A stretch of 64,000 nucleotides of DNA from Streptomyces sp. B93 (GTDB lineage Bacteria; Actinomycetota; Actinomycetes; Streptomycetales; Streptomycetaceae): the NCBI RefSeq assembly GCF_018070565.1, contig NZ_JAGPXL010000007.1, forward strand, positions 186,001-250,000, written 5' to 3'. Below the pieces are notes generated by a model that made no database searches, was not told the origin of the DNA, and saw only the letters and a program-made list of their open reading frames with translations. Position numbers and translations under genes: made by a program. Positions 28,039 to 36,278 of the stretch are shown here, one piece after another. Within the stretch, counting starts at the first letter, position 1; each line of letters begins with the position of its first letter.

Positions 28039-29502
28039 TTGAGAAGGCCGAATCCACTACTGCGAACAGGTGAACGGCTCCGTGGGAGGCTGCGTCGGAC
28101 GGCGCTGGCCGCCGGTGCCGCGGGGCTGGCCGTGGGGGTGCTCGGCGGGGTGACACCCGCCCGGGCGGACGCCCCGCGGCCCGCGACCACCGCGTGTCCG
28201 GCCGCGCTCGCCGGGAAGGCCACCTGCTACACCGGCCAGGACGCGAACGGCGCCCACTACGCGATCGCCGTCCCCGACGACTGGAACGGGTCCCTCGTCG
28301 TGCACGCCCACGGCGGCCCCGACCTGGGCGACGCCTCCGACCCGGCCCGCAGCCTCGACGACCTGGGCCGCTGGGACGTCATGGTCGACCAGGGCTACGC
28401 CTGGGCCGGTTCGGCCTACCGCCGAGGCGGCTACGGCACACGGATGGCCGCCGCCGACACGGAGAACGTACGCCGCGTCTTCGTCTCCGCCTTCGGCGAG
28501 CCCGAGCGCACCTACCTCCACGGCCAGTCCTGGGGCGGCGACGTCGCGGCCAAGGTCGCGGAGGTGTACGGACAGCGCATGGACCGCCCCTACGACGGGG
28601 CCCTCCTCACCAACGGTGTCCTGGCGGGCGGCTCCCGCGGCTACGACTACCGCGTCGACCTGCGGGTGGTCTACCAGTACTACTGCCAGAACCACCCCCG
28701 CCCCACCGAACCGCGGTACCCGCTGTGGCAGGGCCTGCGCGCGACCTCCACCATGACCTCCAGCGGCCTGCGCGCCCGCCTCCAGGAATGCACCGGCCAC
28801 GCCTCCGCGCCCGGGGACCGCACCCCGCTCCAGCAGCGCAACCTCGACGACATCCTCGCCGTGACGAAGATCCCGGAGCGCACCCTGGAGTCCCACCTGC
28901 GCTTCGCCACCTTCACGTTCCGCGACATCGTCACCGACCGCCTCGGCGGCCGCAACCCCTTCGGCAACGAGGGGGTGCGCTACTCCGGGTCGCACGACGA
29001 CAAGGCCCTGAACGCTGGGGTGGAACGCTTCTCGGCCGACCCTTCCGCGGTGCGCGACCTGTCCTACGACAGCGACCTCACCGGCAAGGTCACCATCCCC
29101 GTCCTCACCCTGCACGCCATCGACGACCCCACGGCCTTCGTCGAGCACGAGGCGGCCTACCGGGCCACGCTCCAGGGCGCCGACCGGGACCGGTACCTGG
29201 TGCAGACGTTCACCGACGAACACGAGCACAGCAGCCTCAGCGACTCCGAGTACGCCGCCTCCGTCGCCGCCCTCGACCGCTGGGTCCGCAGCGGACGCAA
29301 GCCCCTCCCGCAGTCGATCGCGACATCCTGCGAGACCTACGACCGCACCTACGGCACCGGCTGCTTCTACGACCCCGGCTTCCGCCCCTCCGCCTACGCC
29401 ACCCGCGTCAACGCCCGGCCGGGCGGGCTGCGCTGGCCCGCGCTGACCGCCGAGCAGGAGAGGGCGTGGAGCCACGTCGACGGCGTGGGGATCGCGCCGT
29501 AG
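28039..29502 (+). CDS. Secreted alpha/beta hydrolase
   Basis: A 487-residue protein with an N-terminal export signal (basic 'RGRLRRT' before a hydrophobic stretch, possibly Tat-type; mature from about residue 45). The alpha/beta-hydrolase core shows the nucleophile elbow G-Q-S-W-G-G, an oxyanion region 'VVHAHGGPDLGD' and a likely catalytic Asp/His pair ('HAIDDPTAFVEHE' and 'DEHEHSSLSDSEY'). Conserved cysteines near the C-terminus ('SCETYDRTYGTGCFYDPGF') suggest disulfides. The start is TTG at 28039 behind AAGGAG at 28025-28030; no ATG or GTG is better placed. The substrate is unknown; an esterase or peptidase acting on plant or microbial polymers is possible. Confidence 0.75.
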   Translation: MRRPNPLLRTGERLRGRLRRTALAAGAAGLAVGVLGGVTPARADAPRPATTACPAALAGKATCYTGQDANGAHYAIAVPDDWNGSLVVHAHGGPDLGDASDPARSLDDLGRWDVMVDQGYAWAGSAYRRGGYGTRMAAADTENVRRVFVSAFGEPERTYLHGQSWGGDVAAKVAEVYGQRMDRPYDGALLTNGVLAGGSRGYDYRVDLRVVYQYYCQNHPRPTEPRYPLWQGLRATSTMTSSGLRARLQECTGHASAPGDRTPLQQRNLDDILAVTKIPERTLESHLRFATFTFRDIVTDRLGGRNPFGNEGVRYSGSHDDKALNAGVERFSADPSAVRDLSYDSDLTGKVTIPVLTLHAIDDPTAFVEHEAAYRATLQGADRDRYLVQTFTDEHEHSSLSDSEYAASVAALDRWVRSGRKPLPQSIATSCETYDRTYGTGCFYDPGFRPSAYATRVNARPGGLRWPALTAEQERAWSHVDGVGIAP

Positions 29503-29578
29503 CGCCATGGGGGCAGCGCCGTTTCCCGGTGGCGCCCGCGGGGAACCCGGCCCCGGGGGCGCACGGAAGGGGAACGCC

Positions 29579-30910
29579 GTGTCCGACACCGACCTGCTCC
29601 GCATCCGGGACGACGCCCTGCCCCTCGCCGACGCGGCGTCGCTCGACCCCCTGCTGGAACGCGTCGGCAACGCCCGCTACGTCCTGGTGGGCGAGGCGTC
29701 CCACGGGACCGCCGACTACTACCGGGTCCGCGCCGAGCTGACCCGGCGGCTGATCGAGGAGAAGGATTTCTCCTTCGTCGCCGTGGAGGGCGACTGGCCG
29801 GACTGCCAGGCGGTGCACTCCTCGGTGGTCGCGGCGCCGGGCTCGCCGGACGACCCCGCCGAGGTGCTGGCGGGCTTCCGGCGCTGGCCGGCGTGGATGT
29901 GGGGCAACACCGAGGTGGCCGCCTTCACCCGGTGGCTGCGCGGCCACAACGAGGAGCGACCGCCCGAGCGGCGCGTCGGCTTCTTCGGACTGGACGTCTA
30001 CAGCCTGTGGGAGTCGCTGCACGCGGTCCTCGACCATCTGCGCGAGCACGATCCGGACCGGGTGGACCAGGCCCTCGAGGCGTACCGGTGCTTCGAACCG
30101 TATGCCGAGGATCCGCAGTCGTATGCGCTGGCCACCCGCGTGCTGCCCGCGGGCTGCGAGGCGCAGGTGATGTCCCTGCTCGCCGAGGCGCGTGAGCGGG
30201 CCGCGCGGGCGGCGGTGGCGGACGGCTCCCTCACGGAGCTGGCCGCGCGGCAGAACGCGGAGGTGCTCGCGGGTGCCGAGCGCTACTACCGGGCCGTGCT
30301 CGGCGGCGGCCCCGAGTCCTGGAACATCCGCGACCGCCACATGGCCGACACCCTCGACCGGCTGACGGAGCACCACGGCCCCGCCGCCAAGGCGGTGGTG
30401 TGGGCGCACAACACGCACGTCGGGGACGCCCGCGCCACGGACATGGTCGACACCGGCACGGTCAGCATCGGCCAGCTGGCGCGGGAACGGCACATGGCCG
30501 ACGGGGTGGTGCTCGTCGGATTCGGTTCCCACTCGGGGACCGTGACCGCCGCGGACGAGTGGGGTGGCCGGCCGCGGACCATGGAGGTGCCGGACGCCCA
30601 CACCGGCAGCCTGGAGGAGCTGCTGCACCGGGCGCTGTCCGGTCGGCGTGCCCTGTTCGTCTTCCCCCATGTGCAGTTGCAGAGGCCGCCGGCCACCGGT
30701 CCGCGCGAGTGGTTCCACCAGGAACGTGGTCACCGGGCGATCGGTGTCGTCTACCAGCCGCGCCACGAACGCCTGGGCAACTACGTGCCCACCGTCCTGT
30801 CCGAGCGCTACGACGCCTTCTGTTACGTCGACCGGAGCGAGGCGCTCACCCCGCTGCGCCCCGCCCCGGAGATGGGCGGGGCGGGGCAGACGTGGCCCGC
30901 GGGGGTCTGA
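29579..30910 (+). CDS. Erythromycin-esterase family protein
   Basis: A 443-residue member of the erythromycin esterase family. The family's active-site motifs are seen: 'LVGEASHGTADYYRVR' near residue 40 (His base), 'VAVEGDWPDC' and 'VWAHNTHVGDARATDM' near residue 280. Ere enzymes hydrolyse the macrolide lactone, but most chromosomal members like this have no shown antibiotic role. The chosen GTG at 29579 has AAGGGGAA upstream; a longer frame from 29507 would give a Gly/Pro-rich tail. It follows the secreted hydrolase by 76 bases on the same strand. Confidence 0.85.
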   Translation: MSDTDLLRIRDDALPLADAASLDPLLERVGNARYVLVGEASHGTADYYRVRAELTRRLIEEKDFSFVAVEGDWPDCQAVHSSVVAAPGSPDDPAEVLAGFRRWPAWMWGNTEVAAFTRWLRGHNEERPPERRVGFFGLDVYSLWESLHAVLDHLREHDPDRVDQALEAYRCFEPYAEDPQSYALATRVLPAGCEAQVMSLLAEARERAARAAVADGSLTELAARQNAEVLAGAERYYRAVLGGGPESWNIRDRHMADTLDRLTEHHGPAAKAVVWAHNTHVGDARATDMVDTGTVSIGQLARERHMADGVVLVGFGSHSGTVTAADEWGGRPRTMEVPDAHTGSLEELLHRALSGRRALFVFPHVQLQRPPATGPREWFHQERGHRAIGVVYQPRHERLGNYVPTVLSERYDAFCYVDRSEALTPLRPAPEMGGAGQTWPAGV

Positions 30911-30928
30911 ACAGCGGGCGTGCTTTGC

Positions 30929-30955
30929 GGAACCTTTGCCCGGGGGTCCGTCGTT
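30929..30955 (+). promoter_or_regulatory. ECF-sigma-like promoter upstream of the TerB gene
   Basis: GGAAC at 30929-30933, then CGTC at 30949-30952 (15-base spacer) and CGTT at 30952-30955 (18-base spacer). The pattern fits cell-envelope (SigE-type) or thiol-oxidative (SigR-type) ECF promoters of Streptomyces. It would start transcription some 60 bases before the TerB ATG, in keeping with a stress role for that family. Confidence 0.45.
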
Positions 30956-31021
30956 GAGGGGGCGAGCGCGCGTGGAGCGGGTTCGCTGAAGATGGCCCAG
31001 ATCGATACCGAGGTGACCTCA

Positions 31022-31585
31022 ATGGCAGTGTGGGACCGGCTCAAGGACCAGGCCAAGGCTCTCCAGCAGGGTGGCCGGGGCCCCGTGGGAGGGCACGGCG
31101 CGCAGGGCGGGCACGGGGGGCACGGCACGCGGTCCGGCGGTGGCTCGCGGGCCCAGCTGGTCAGCGCGCTGAAGAACCAGCTCGGTTCGCTGAAGGCCGA
31201 GTTGAAGAGCGGCGCCTACCGGGACGCCAGCATGGCGATGTGCGCGCTGGTCGCGGCGGCCGACGGGCAGGTGGACGGGGCCGAGCGGCAGCAGATGGAG
31301 CAGCTGATCCTCAGCAACGACGTGTTGCAGAACTTCCCGCCGGAGCAGCTGCGCCAGCGCTTCGGCAAGCATGTGGACCGGCTGACGTACGACTTCGCGC
31401 AGGGCAAGGCCGAGGCCCTGCAGGAGATCGTCAAGACGGCGAAGAAGCCGACCGAGGCGCGTGCGGTGATCCAGATGGGCATCGTCATCGCCGGTGCGGA
31501 CGGGCACTTCTCGCAGGCCGAGGAGATGGTGATCCGGGAGGTGTGCGGGGCGCTGGGCATCTCCCCGGCCGAGTTCCAGCTCTGA
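31022..31585 (+). CDS. TerB-family tellurite-resistance/stress protein
   Basis: A 187-residue protein with a short amphipathic N-terminus, a Gly/His-rich linker (residues 20-40) and a TerB helical domain. Both acidic metal-binding motifs of the family are present: 'AAADGQVDGAE' near residue 78 and 'AGADGHFSQAE' near 158. TerB proteins bind metal and associate with the membrane in the Ter stress-response systems; the histidine-rich linker could add metal binding (inference). The ATG at 31022 is at the end of a 36-base stretch with only a weak ribosome site (GAGGTGA, 31010-31016). It may be driven by the ECF-like promoter upstream. There is no terD/terC gene nearby. Confidence 0.85.
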   Translation: MAVWDRLKDQAKALQQGGRGPVGGHGAQGGHGGHGTRSGGGSRAQLVSALKNQLGSLKAELKSGAYRDASMAMCALVAAADGQVDGAERQQMEQLILSNDVLQNFPPEQLRQRFGKHVDRLTYDFAQGKAEALQEIVKTAKKPTEARAVIQMGIVIAGADGHFSQAEEMVIREVCGALGISPAEFQL

Positions 31586-31650
31586 CGCGTGCGGCGCGCG
31601 GCCCCGTCCGGTGCGGCGGGGCCGCGCCGCCGGGCGGGGGGGCATGTTTG

Positions 31651-31680
31651 GATCTCCTTGGATCCCCTTAAATCTCCTTG
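31651..31680 (+). repeat. Three tandem 10-bp repeats in the leader of the methyltransferase gene
   Basis: GATCTCCTTG, GATCCCCTTA and AATCTCCTTG follow each other without gaps, 44 bases before the TTG start of the methyltransferase gene. The 10-base period equals one DNA turn, so a protein could bind the three copies on the same face. The CTCCTT core is also complementary to a Shine-Dalgarno GGAGG, so the RNA could pair with the ribosome site at 31714-31718 (inference). Confidence 0.7.
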
Positions 31681-31723
31681 GGGCCCGGGGCTGGACCCGG
31701 ACGCGGAGACACGGAGGTGCACC

Positions 31724-32326
31724 TTGGACGCTGCGGCCTGGGACGAGCGGTACCGGGGCGGCGAGCTGGTGTGGAAGGCGGAGCCCAACCGTTTCGTCGC
31801 CGAGGAGCTGGGCGGCCTGAAGCCGACCGGGCGGGCGGTGGACCTGGCCGCCGGGGAGGGACGCAACGCCGTCTGGCTCGCCGGACTGGGCTGGGAGGTC
31901 GACGCCGTCGACTTCTCCGCCGTGGCGCTGGAGAAGGCCGCCCTCCAGGCCACCGACCGGGGTGTGCGGCTACGGACGGTGCACGCCGATCTGACGCTCT
32001 GGTCGCCCGCGGAGGGGGCGTACGACCTGGCGCTGATCGCGTACCTCCAACTGCCGTGGGAGCAGCTGCGGCAGGTGCTGACGCGGGCCGTCCGGGGGGT
32101 GCGCGCCGGGGGCACGCTGCTGCTCGTCGGCCATGACGCCGCCAATCGCGAGCGCGGGTACGGCGGCCCGCAGGACCCCCGGGTGCTGTACTCCGTCGAC
32201 CGGATCGCCGGGGTGTGGCGCCCGCACTGCGACCTCGTGCGGACCGAGACGGTCACCCGGCCGGTGACGGACGCCGACGGCCACCACACGGCCCTCGACG
32301 CCCTGGTGCGCGCCGTGCGCAGGTGA
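31724..32326 (+). CDS. Class I SAM-dependent methyltransferase, TehB-like
   Basis: A 200-residue methyltransferase. The SAM-binding motif I is 'AVDLAAGEGRNAVWLAGLGW', followed by the acidic end of strand 2 ('VDAVDFSAVAL') and motif 'HADLTLW'. The overall form resembles TehB/tellurite- and thiopurine-type methyltransferases, which detoxify metalloids or small molecules; a TerB gene directly upstream fits such a role. The start is TTG at 31724 behind GGAGG at 31714-31718; longer frames lack a ribosome site and would include the 10-bp repeats. The real methyl acceptor is unknown. Confidence 0.8.
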   Translation: MDAAAWDERYRGGELVWKAEPNRFVAEELGGLKPTGRAVDLAAGEGRNAVWLAGLGWEVDAVDFSAVALEKAALQATDRGVRLRTVHADLTLWSPAEGAYDLALIAYLQLPWEQLRQVLTRAVRGVRAGGTLLLVGHDAANRERGYGGPQDPRVLYSVDRIAGVWRPHCDLVRTETVTRPVTDADGHHTALDALVRAVRR

Positions 32327-32441
32327 CGGGCGCGGGAACAATCCGGCCGCGTCCGGCGCTGCTCCTTCTGCCCGGTGGGTACCCGGTTCGAGCGGGTCTC
32401 CCGTCGGGAAAGGCACCCATCCGTGGAGGAGCGTGAGACCG

Positions 32442-32705
32442 ATGGCGACGGCACGAAGCGACTGGCCGTCCACGGCCGAGGACACATCAGTGGTGACCCG
32501 CTGCGGGCGCACGATCGCCGTGCGCCGTCTGCGGCTCGCGGTCGCCGACCGGCCCATCGGCCGGGTCGCCCTGGACGTCGGCCAGGACCAGGGCGGCGAA
32601 CCGGGGACCTGGGCGGCGCTCACCGCTGACGAGGCCCGTGACCTGGCGCGTCTGCTCCTGCTGCATGCGAACAGGGTTGAGCACGACCGCGGCCGTACGC
32701 CGTAG
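32442..32705 (+). CDS. Small hypothetical protein
   Basis: An 87-residue protein without a recognised domain. The central part alternates hydrophobic and polar residues ('TIAVRRLRLAVADRPIGRVA', likely beta-strands) and is followed by a helix 'TADEARDLARLLLLHANRVE'. The ATG at 32442 is preceded by GGAGGA at 32425-32430. Codon use has the GC-rich third position of its neighbours, which supports it as a real gene. It is followed after 58 bases by the glycosylase-family gene on the same strand. Confidence 0.6.
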   Translation: MATARSDWPSTAEDTSVVTRCGRTIAVRRLRLAVADRPIGRVALDVGQDQGGEPGTWAALTADEARDLARLLLLHANRVEHDRGRTP

Positions 32706-32763
32706 GCGAGCCCCGGACGGCCCTCCCGGCCCCCATCCAGTTCCCCATGTCAGGACGGCGATC

Positions 32764-33249
32764 ATGCAGACCTTCCTGCCCGATCCGGACTTCCGCCGTT
32801 CCGCGCTGCTGCTGGACCGCCGCCGCCTCGGCAAGCAGCGGGTGGAGGCGCTCCAGGTGCTGCGCGGTCTGACGGTGCCGGGATACGGGTGGCGCAGGCA
32901 TCCGGCCGTACGGATGTGGAGCGGCTACGAGGAGGCACTGGTCCGCTACGGCCTGGAGGTCTGCCGGGTGTGGCGGGAGCAGGGGCATCAGGACAGCTGT
33001 GCCGCGTCGCTGGTCGCCGGGTTCGGCGCCGAGCGCCCCGGGACGCCGATCCGCGGTCAGGCCGCTCTCTCGGACGCCGGGGAGCTGCCGCCCTGGCTCG
33101 GTGACGAGGCCTTCCACCGCAGTCACCGCTCGGCCCTCGTCCGCAAGGACGCGGAGGTGTACGCGGGAACGTTCCCCGGCGTACCGGACGATCTGCCGTA
33201 CGTGTGGCCGCGCTCCGACCGGGAGGGCTCGGTTCCGACACCGGGCTGA
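32764..33249 (+). CDS. Pyrimidine-dimer DNA glycosylase-like protein (MSMEG_6728 family)
   Basis: A 161-residue protein of the family related to T4 endonuclease V-like pyrimidine-dimer glycosylases. Typical are the start 'MQTFLPDPDFRRSALLLDRR', 'RLGKQRVEALQVLRGL', 'GWRRHPAVRMWSGYEEAL' and 'FHRSHRSALVRKD'. The ATG at 32764 starts exactly at this conserved N-terminus, where the mature N-terminal region matters for the lyase mechanism in T4 endonuclease V. Activity on DNA has not been inferred beyond family membership. It is convergent with the coiled-coil gene. Confidence 0.8.
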   Translation: MQTFLPDPDFRRSALLLDRRRLGKQRVEALQVLRGLTVPGYGWRRHPAVRMWSGYEEALVRYGLEVCRVWREQGHQDSCAASLVAGFGAERPGTPIRGQAALSDAGELPPWLGDEAFHRSHRSALVRKDAEVYAGTFPGVPDDLPYVWPRSDREGSVPTPG

Positions 33250-33281
33250 CGGGTCCCGGCGCGGACGTCAGGGGATACCGC

Positions 33282-34133
33282 TCACGGGCGGTCGAGCTTG
33301 TCGGCGCGGGCGGCGGCGTCCTCGGCCCGGCGCCGGGCCTCCCGAAGTGCCCGGTCGGCGGCCTGTGCGTGGTCGCGGGCCTGCTGGGCGGCCTCCTGGG
33401 AGCGCCGCTGGTCGCGTTCCGCGTCGTGGAGCTGCCGGGTCAGGTCGCTGACGCGCTGTTCGGCCTGCCGTTGTTCCTCCTCCGCCCGCCGCCGTGCCGC
33501 CTCGGCCTCGGACAGCTCTGCCTCACGGCTCCCCTGCTCGCGCCGGGCCTCGTCGGCCCGCCGGCGGGCCCGCTCCCGTTCCTCGTCCTGCCGTTTGCGG
33601 CGCCGGGCGCGTGCGGAGTCCAGGTCGGTCACCTTCGCGGCCGAGGGACGGGTGGCCGCGGCGGGGAAGCCGACCGGGGCGGCGAGGGCCCTCGTCAGCC
33701 GTCCCCGCGCCCACTCCCCGGCCGCCGCCGGGTCGGCGAGCACCGCGTGCAGGGTGTCCTGGACCTCCTGCCGCACACCGTCGCTGAGGTGCTGCCCGGC
33801 ACGGGCGGCCAGCTCACCGGCCTGCCGGGACAGCGTGAAGGTGAGCTGGTGCTGCCGCGCCGACAGCTGCCGCAGCTGTTCGCCGTCCAGGTCCTGGTGG
33901 GCCTGGCGGAGCGCCTCACCGAGCCGCAGCAGCTGCCCGGCCTCGTCCGGCCGCTCACGGGCCAGCAGGTTCCCGGCGTACGCCGCCAGGGTGGGGCGGC
34001 GCAGCCGACGGATTCGTTCGGCCAGCTCGCGGTCGCCCGCGGTGCGGGCGGCCCTGGCCCGCTCGTCGCGGGCTGCGGTGAACTCGCCCGGCGGCAGGCC
34101 GTACAGCTCGTCGGCCACGGCGTCCAGGTCCAC
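33282..34133 (-). CDS. Coiled-coil protein of unknown function
   Basis: A 283-residue protein. Residues 1-150 form a helical domain common in actinobacterial proteins of this kind ('LDAVADELYGLPPGEFTAAR', 'RRPTLAAYAGNLLARERP'), and residues 170-283 form a very long charged coiled coil rich in Arg, Glu, Ala and Gln. No catalytic motif, signal peptide or membrane segment is seen. Similar proteins sit next to unrelated genes in other streptomycetes, so context gives no clue. The ATG at 34133 is the only suitable start. Confidence 0.75.
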   Translation of the reverse strand: MDLDAVADELYGLPPGEFTAARDERARAARTAGDRELAERIRRLRRPTLAAYAGNLLARERPDEAGQLLRLGEALRQAHQDLDGEQLRQLSARQHQLTFTLSRQAGELAARAGQHLSDGVRQEVQDTLHAVLADPAAAGEWARGRLTRALAAPVGFPAAATRPSAAKVTDLDSARARRRKRQDEERERARRRADEARREQGSREAELSEAEAARRRAEEEQRQAEQRVSDLTRQLHDAERDQRRSQEAAQQARDHAQAADRALREARRRAEDAAARADKLDRP

Positions 34134-34199
34134 AGGCCGATTTTGTCACCTGTGTCCGCCGGGTGGCCGGTCGAACGGTCCGCCGCCGGGGCGCGCCGG

Positions 34200-35198
34200 T
34201 CAGCCCCGGGCGAGGAGTTCCAGGGTGTCGATCACCCGGTTGGAGAAGCCCCACTCGTTGTCGTACCAGGCGACGACCTTGATGTGGCGTCCGTCGACCC
34301 GGGTGAGGGCGGAGTCGAAGATGGACGAGGCCGGGTTGCCGGTGATGTCGGAGGAGACCAGCGCGTCGTCGGAGTACTCGAGGATTCCGGCGAGCGGTCC
34401 CTCGGCGGCGGTGCGGTAGGCCTCCAGCACCTCGTCGCGGGTGACGTCGCGGCCGACGGTGGTGTTCAGCTCGACGATCGAACCCACCGGGACGGGCACG
34501 CGGATCGAGTCGCCGGACAGCTTGCCGTCGAGGTTCGGCAGGACCAGGCCGATCGCCTTGGCGGCGCCGGTGGTGGTCGGCACGATGTTGACGGCGGCGG
34601 CGCGGGCGCGGCGGGGGTCGCGGTGCGGGCCGTCCTGGAGGTTCTGCTCCTGGGTGTAGGCGTGCACCGTCGTCATGAAGCCGTGCTCGATGCCCGCGAG
34701 TTCGTCGAGTACGGCGGCCAGCGGGGCGAGCGCGTTGGTCGTGCAGGAGGCGTTGGAGACGATGGTGTGCAGCTCGGCGTCGTAGGCGTCCGTGTTGACG
34801 CCGTAGGCGAGCGTGACGTCGGCGCCGTCCGAGGGCGCGCCGACCAGCACCTTCCTCGCGCCCGCGTCGAGGTGGGCGCGGGCGGCCTTGGCGGAGGTGA
34901 AGCGGCCGGTCGCCTCCAGCACGAGGTCGACGCCGAGTTCGGCCCAGGGCAGCTGTGCCGGTTCGCGCTCGGCGAGCACCTTGATGCGGCGACCGTCGAC
35001 GACGAGGGTGTCGCCGTCGACGGTGACCGGGCGGCCGAGGCGGCCCGCCGTGGTGTCGTAGGCGAGGAGCCTGGCGAGGGCGGTGGGCTCGGTGAGGTCG
35101 TTGACGGCGACGATCTCGAGGTCGCTGTCGCGTTCGAGGAGCGCGCGCAGCACGTTGCGTCCGATGCGGCCGAATCCGTTGATGGCGATGCGAGTCAT
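34200..35198 (-). CDS. gap: Glyceraldehyde-3-phosphate dehydrogenase, type I
   Basis: A 332-residue GAPDH that oxidises glyceraldehyde-3-phosphate with NAD+ and phosphate in glycolysis. The Rossmann start 'TRIAINGFGRIGRNVLRALL', the catalytic cysteine in 'SNASCTTNALAPLAAVLDEL' (about residue 155), the active His in 'TTVHAYTQEQNL' and the C-terminal 'WYDNEWGFSNRVIDTLELLA' are all there. It is not followed by pgk and tpi as the main glycolytic gap gene is in streptomycetes, so it is probably a second paralogue. The ATG at 35198 starts at the Rossmann fold; the longer frame to 35279 is not supported. Confidence 0.95.
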   Translation of the reverse strand: MTRIAINGFGRIGRNVLRALLERDSDLEIVAVNDLTEPTALARLLAYDTTAGRLGRPVTVDGDTLVVDGRRIKVLAEREPAQLPWAELGVDLVLEATGRFTSAKAARAHLDAGARKVLVGAPSDGADVTLAYGVNTDAYDAELHTIVSNASCTTNALAPLAAVLDELAGIEHGFMTTVHAYTQEQNLQDGPHRDPRRARAAAVNIVPTTTGAAKAIGLVLPNLDGKLSGDSIRVPVPVGSIVELNTTVGRDVTRDEVLEAYRTAAEGPLAGILEYSDDALVSSDITGNPASSIFDSALTRVDGRHIKVVAWYDNEWGFSNRVIDTLELLARG

Positions 35199-35305
35199 GA
35201 GTGGTGTCCCTTCCGTTCGTTCACCAGCCTCGCGCGCCGGGCGCGCCGGTGGCCTGGGCGAGAGCGCCATGGTTCGCAAGGATCGCGCCAGCCCCCGGCG
35301 GGGTG

Positions 35306-36262
35306 CTACTCCCCCTGTGAGAAGGTGCGCCGGTATTCACTCGGGGTGGTGCCGAGGACGTGCTGGAAGTGCAGGCGCAGATTGGCGCCGGTGCCGAGGC
35401 CGACGTCGGCGGCGATCTGCTCGACGCTGCGCTCGGAGCGCTCCAGGAGTTCCCGGGCCGCGTCGACGCGGGCGCGCATCACCCACTGCATGGGCGTGTA
35501 TCCGGTGTCCTCGACGAAGCGTCGGGAGAGGGTGCGCGGGGAGACCGCCGCGTGCCGGGCGAGCACCTTCAGGCTGAGGGGTTCGCTGAGGCGGTGCAGC
35601 GCCCACTCGCGGGTGGCGGCGAAGCGTTCGCCGAGCGGTTCGGAGATGCTGCGCGGCACGAACTGCGCCTGGCCGCCGCTGCGGTAGGGCGCTGCGACGA
35701 GGCGCCGGGCGGCGTGGTTGGAGGCGGCCACCCCCAGGTCGCCGCGCAGGATGTGCAGGCACAGGTCGATGCCGGAGGCGGCCCCGGCGGAGGTGAGCAC
35801 GGTGCCCTCGTCGACGAACAGCACGTTCTCGTCGACGCGGATCAGGGGGTGCTTCTCCATGAGCGCCCGGGTGTAGTGCCAGTGGGTCGTGGCGCGTCGG
35901 CCGTCGAGCAGCCCGGTGGCGGCGAGCGCGAACGCGCCCGTGGAGATGGCGGCGAGGCGGGCGCCCCCGGTGTGCGCGGCGCGCAGCGCGTCGACGACGG
36001 CGGGCGGCGGGTCGTCGCGGTCGGGCGCCCGGTAGCCGGGGATGAAGACGGTCTCCGCCCAGTCGAGGACGTCCAGGCCGTGTGCGACGTGGTACGACAG
36101 TCCGTCGCCGCCGGTCACCAGTCCGGGCGCCGCGCCGCACACCCGTACCTCGTACGGCATGCTCGCCCGGGTCGTGAAGACCTGCGCGGGGATGCCGACG
36201 TCGAGCGGCTTCGCTCCTTCGAGGACCAGGACGGCGACGCGGCGCAGGGGGGTGGAGGACAC
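35306..36262 (-). CDS. GlxA-type AraC-family regulator (DJ-1/PfpI + AraC)
   Basis: A 318-residue regulator with an N-terminal DJ-1/PfpI (class I amidotransferase-like) domain and a C-terminal AraC DNA-binding domain (two helix-turn-helices, 'LSLKVLARHAAVSPRTLSRR' and 'RSVEQIAADVGLGTGANLRL'). In the DJ-1 part the usual nucleophile site reads 'AISTGAFALAATGLL', with Ser in place of Cys, so it is a ligand-sensing and not a catalytic domain. It sits 107 bases upstream of gap on the same strand and 16 bases after the epsilon-subunit gene. GAPDH control or an unlinked target are both possible. Confidence 0.9.
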   Translation of the reverse strand: MSSTPLRRVAVLVLEGAKPLDVGIPAQVFTTRASMPYEVRVCGAAPGLVTGGDGLSYHVAHGLDVLDWAETVFIPGYRAPDRDDPPPAVVDALRAAHTGGARLAAISTGAFALAATGLLDGRRATTHWHYTRALMEKHPLIRVDENVLFVDEGTVLTSAGAASGIDLCLHILRGDLGVAASNHAARRLVAAPYRSGGQAQFVPRSISEPLGERFAATREWALHRLSEPLSLKVLARHAAVSPRTLSRRFVEDTGYTPMQWVMRARVDAARELLERSERSVEQIAADVGLGTGANLRLHFQHVLGTTPSEYRRTFSQGE

Positions 36263-36278
36263 CCGGACAGCGTAGGTC

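Noticed and set aside
29579..30910. Macrolide-resistance gene
   Set aside because: The family includes erythromycin esterases, but most chromosomal members have no shown resistance role and no macrolide cluster is near; only the family is claimed.
32380..32410. GGTTCGAGC stretch resembling a tRNA T-loop
   Set aside because: No acceptor stem or anticodon arm can be formed around it.
35232..35246. GCGCGC-N3-GCGCGC hairpin between the GlxA-type gene and gap
   Set aside because: A short alternating GC run with a 3-base spacer, expected by chance at this base composition; not called as a terminator.
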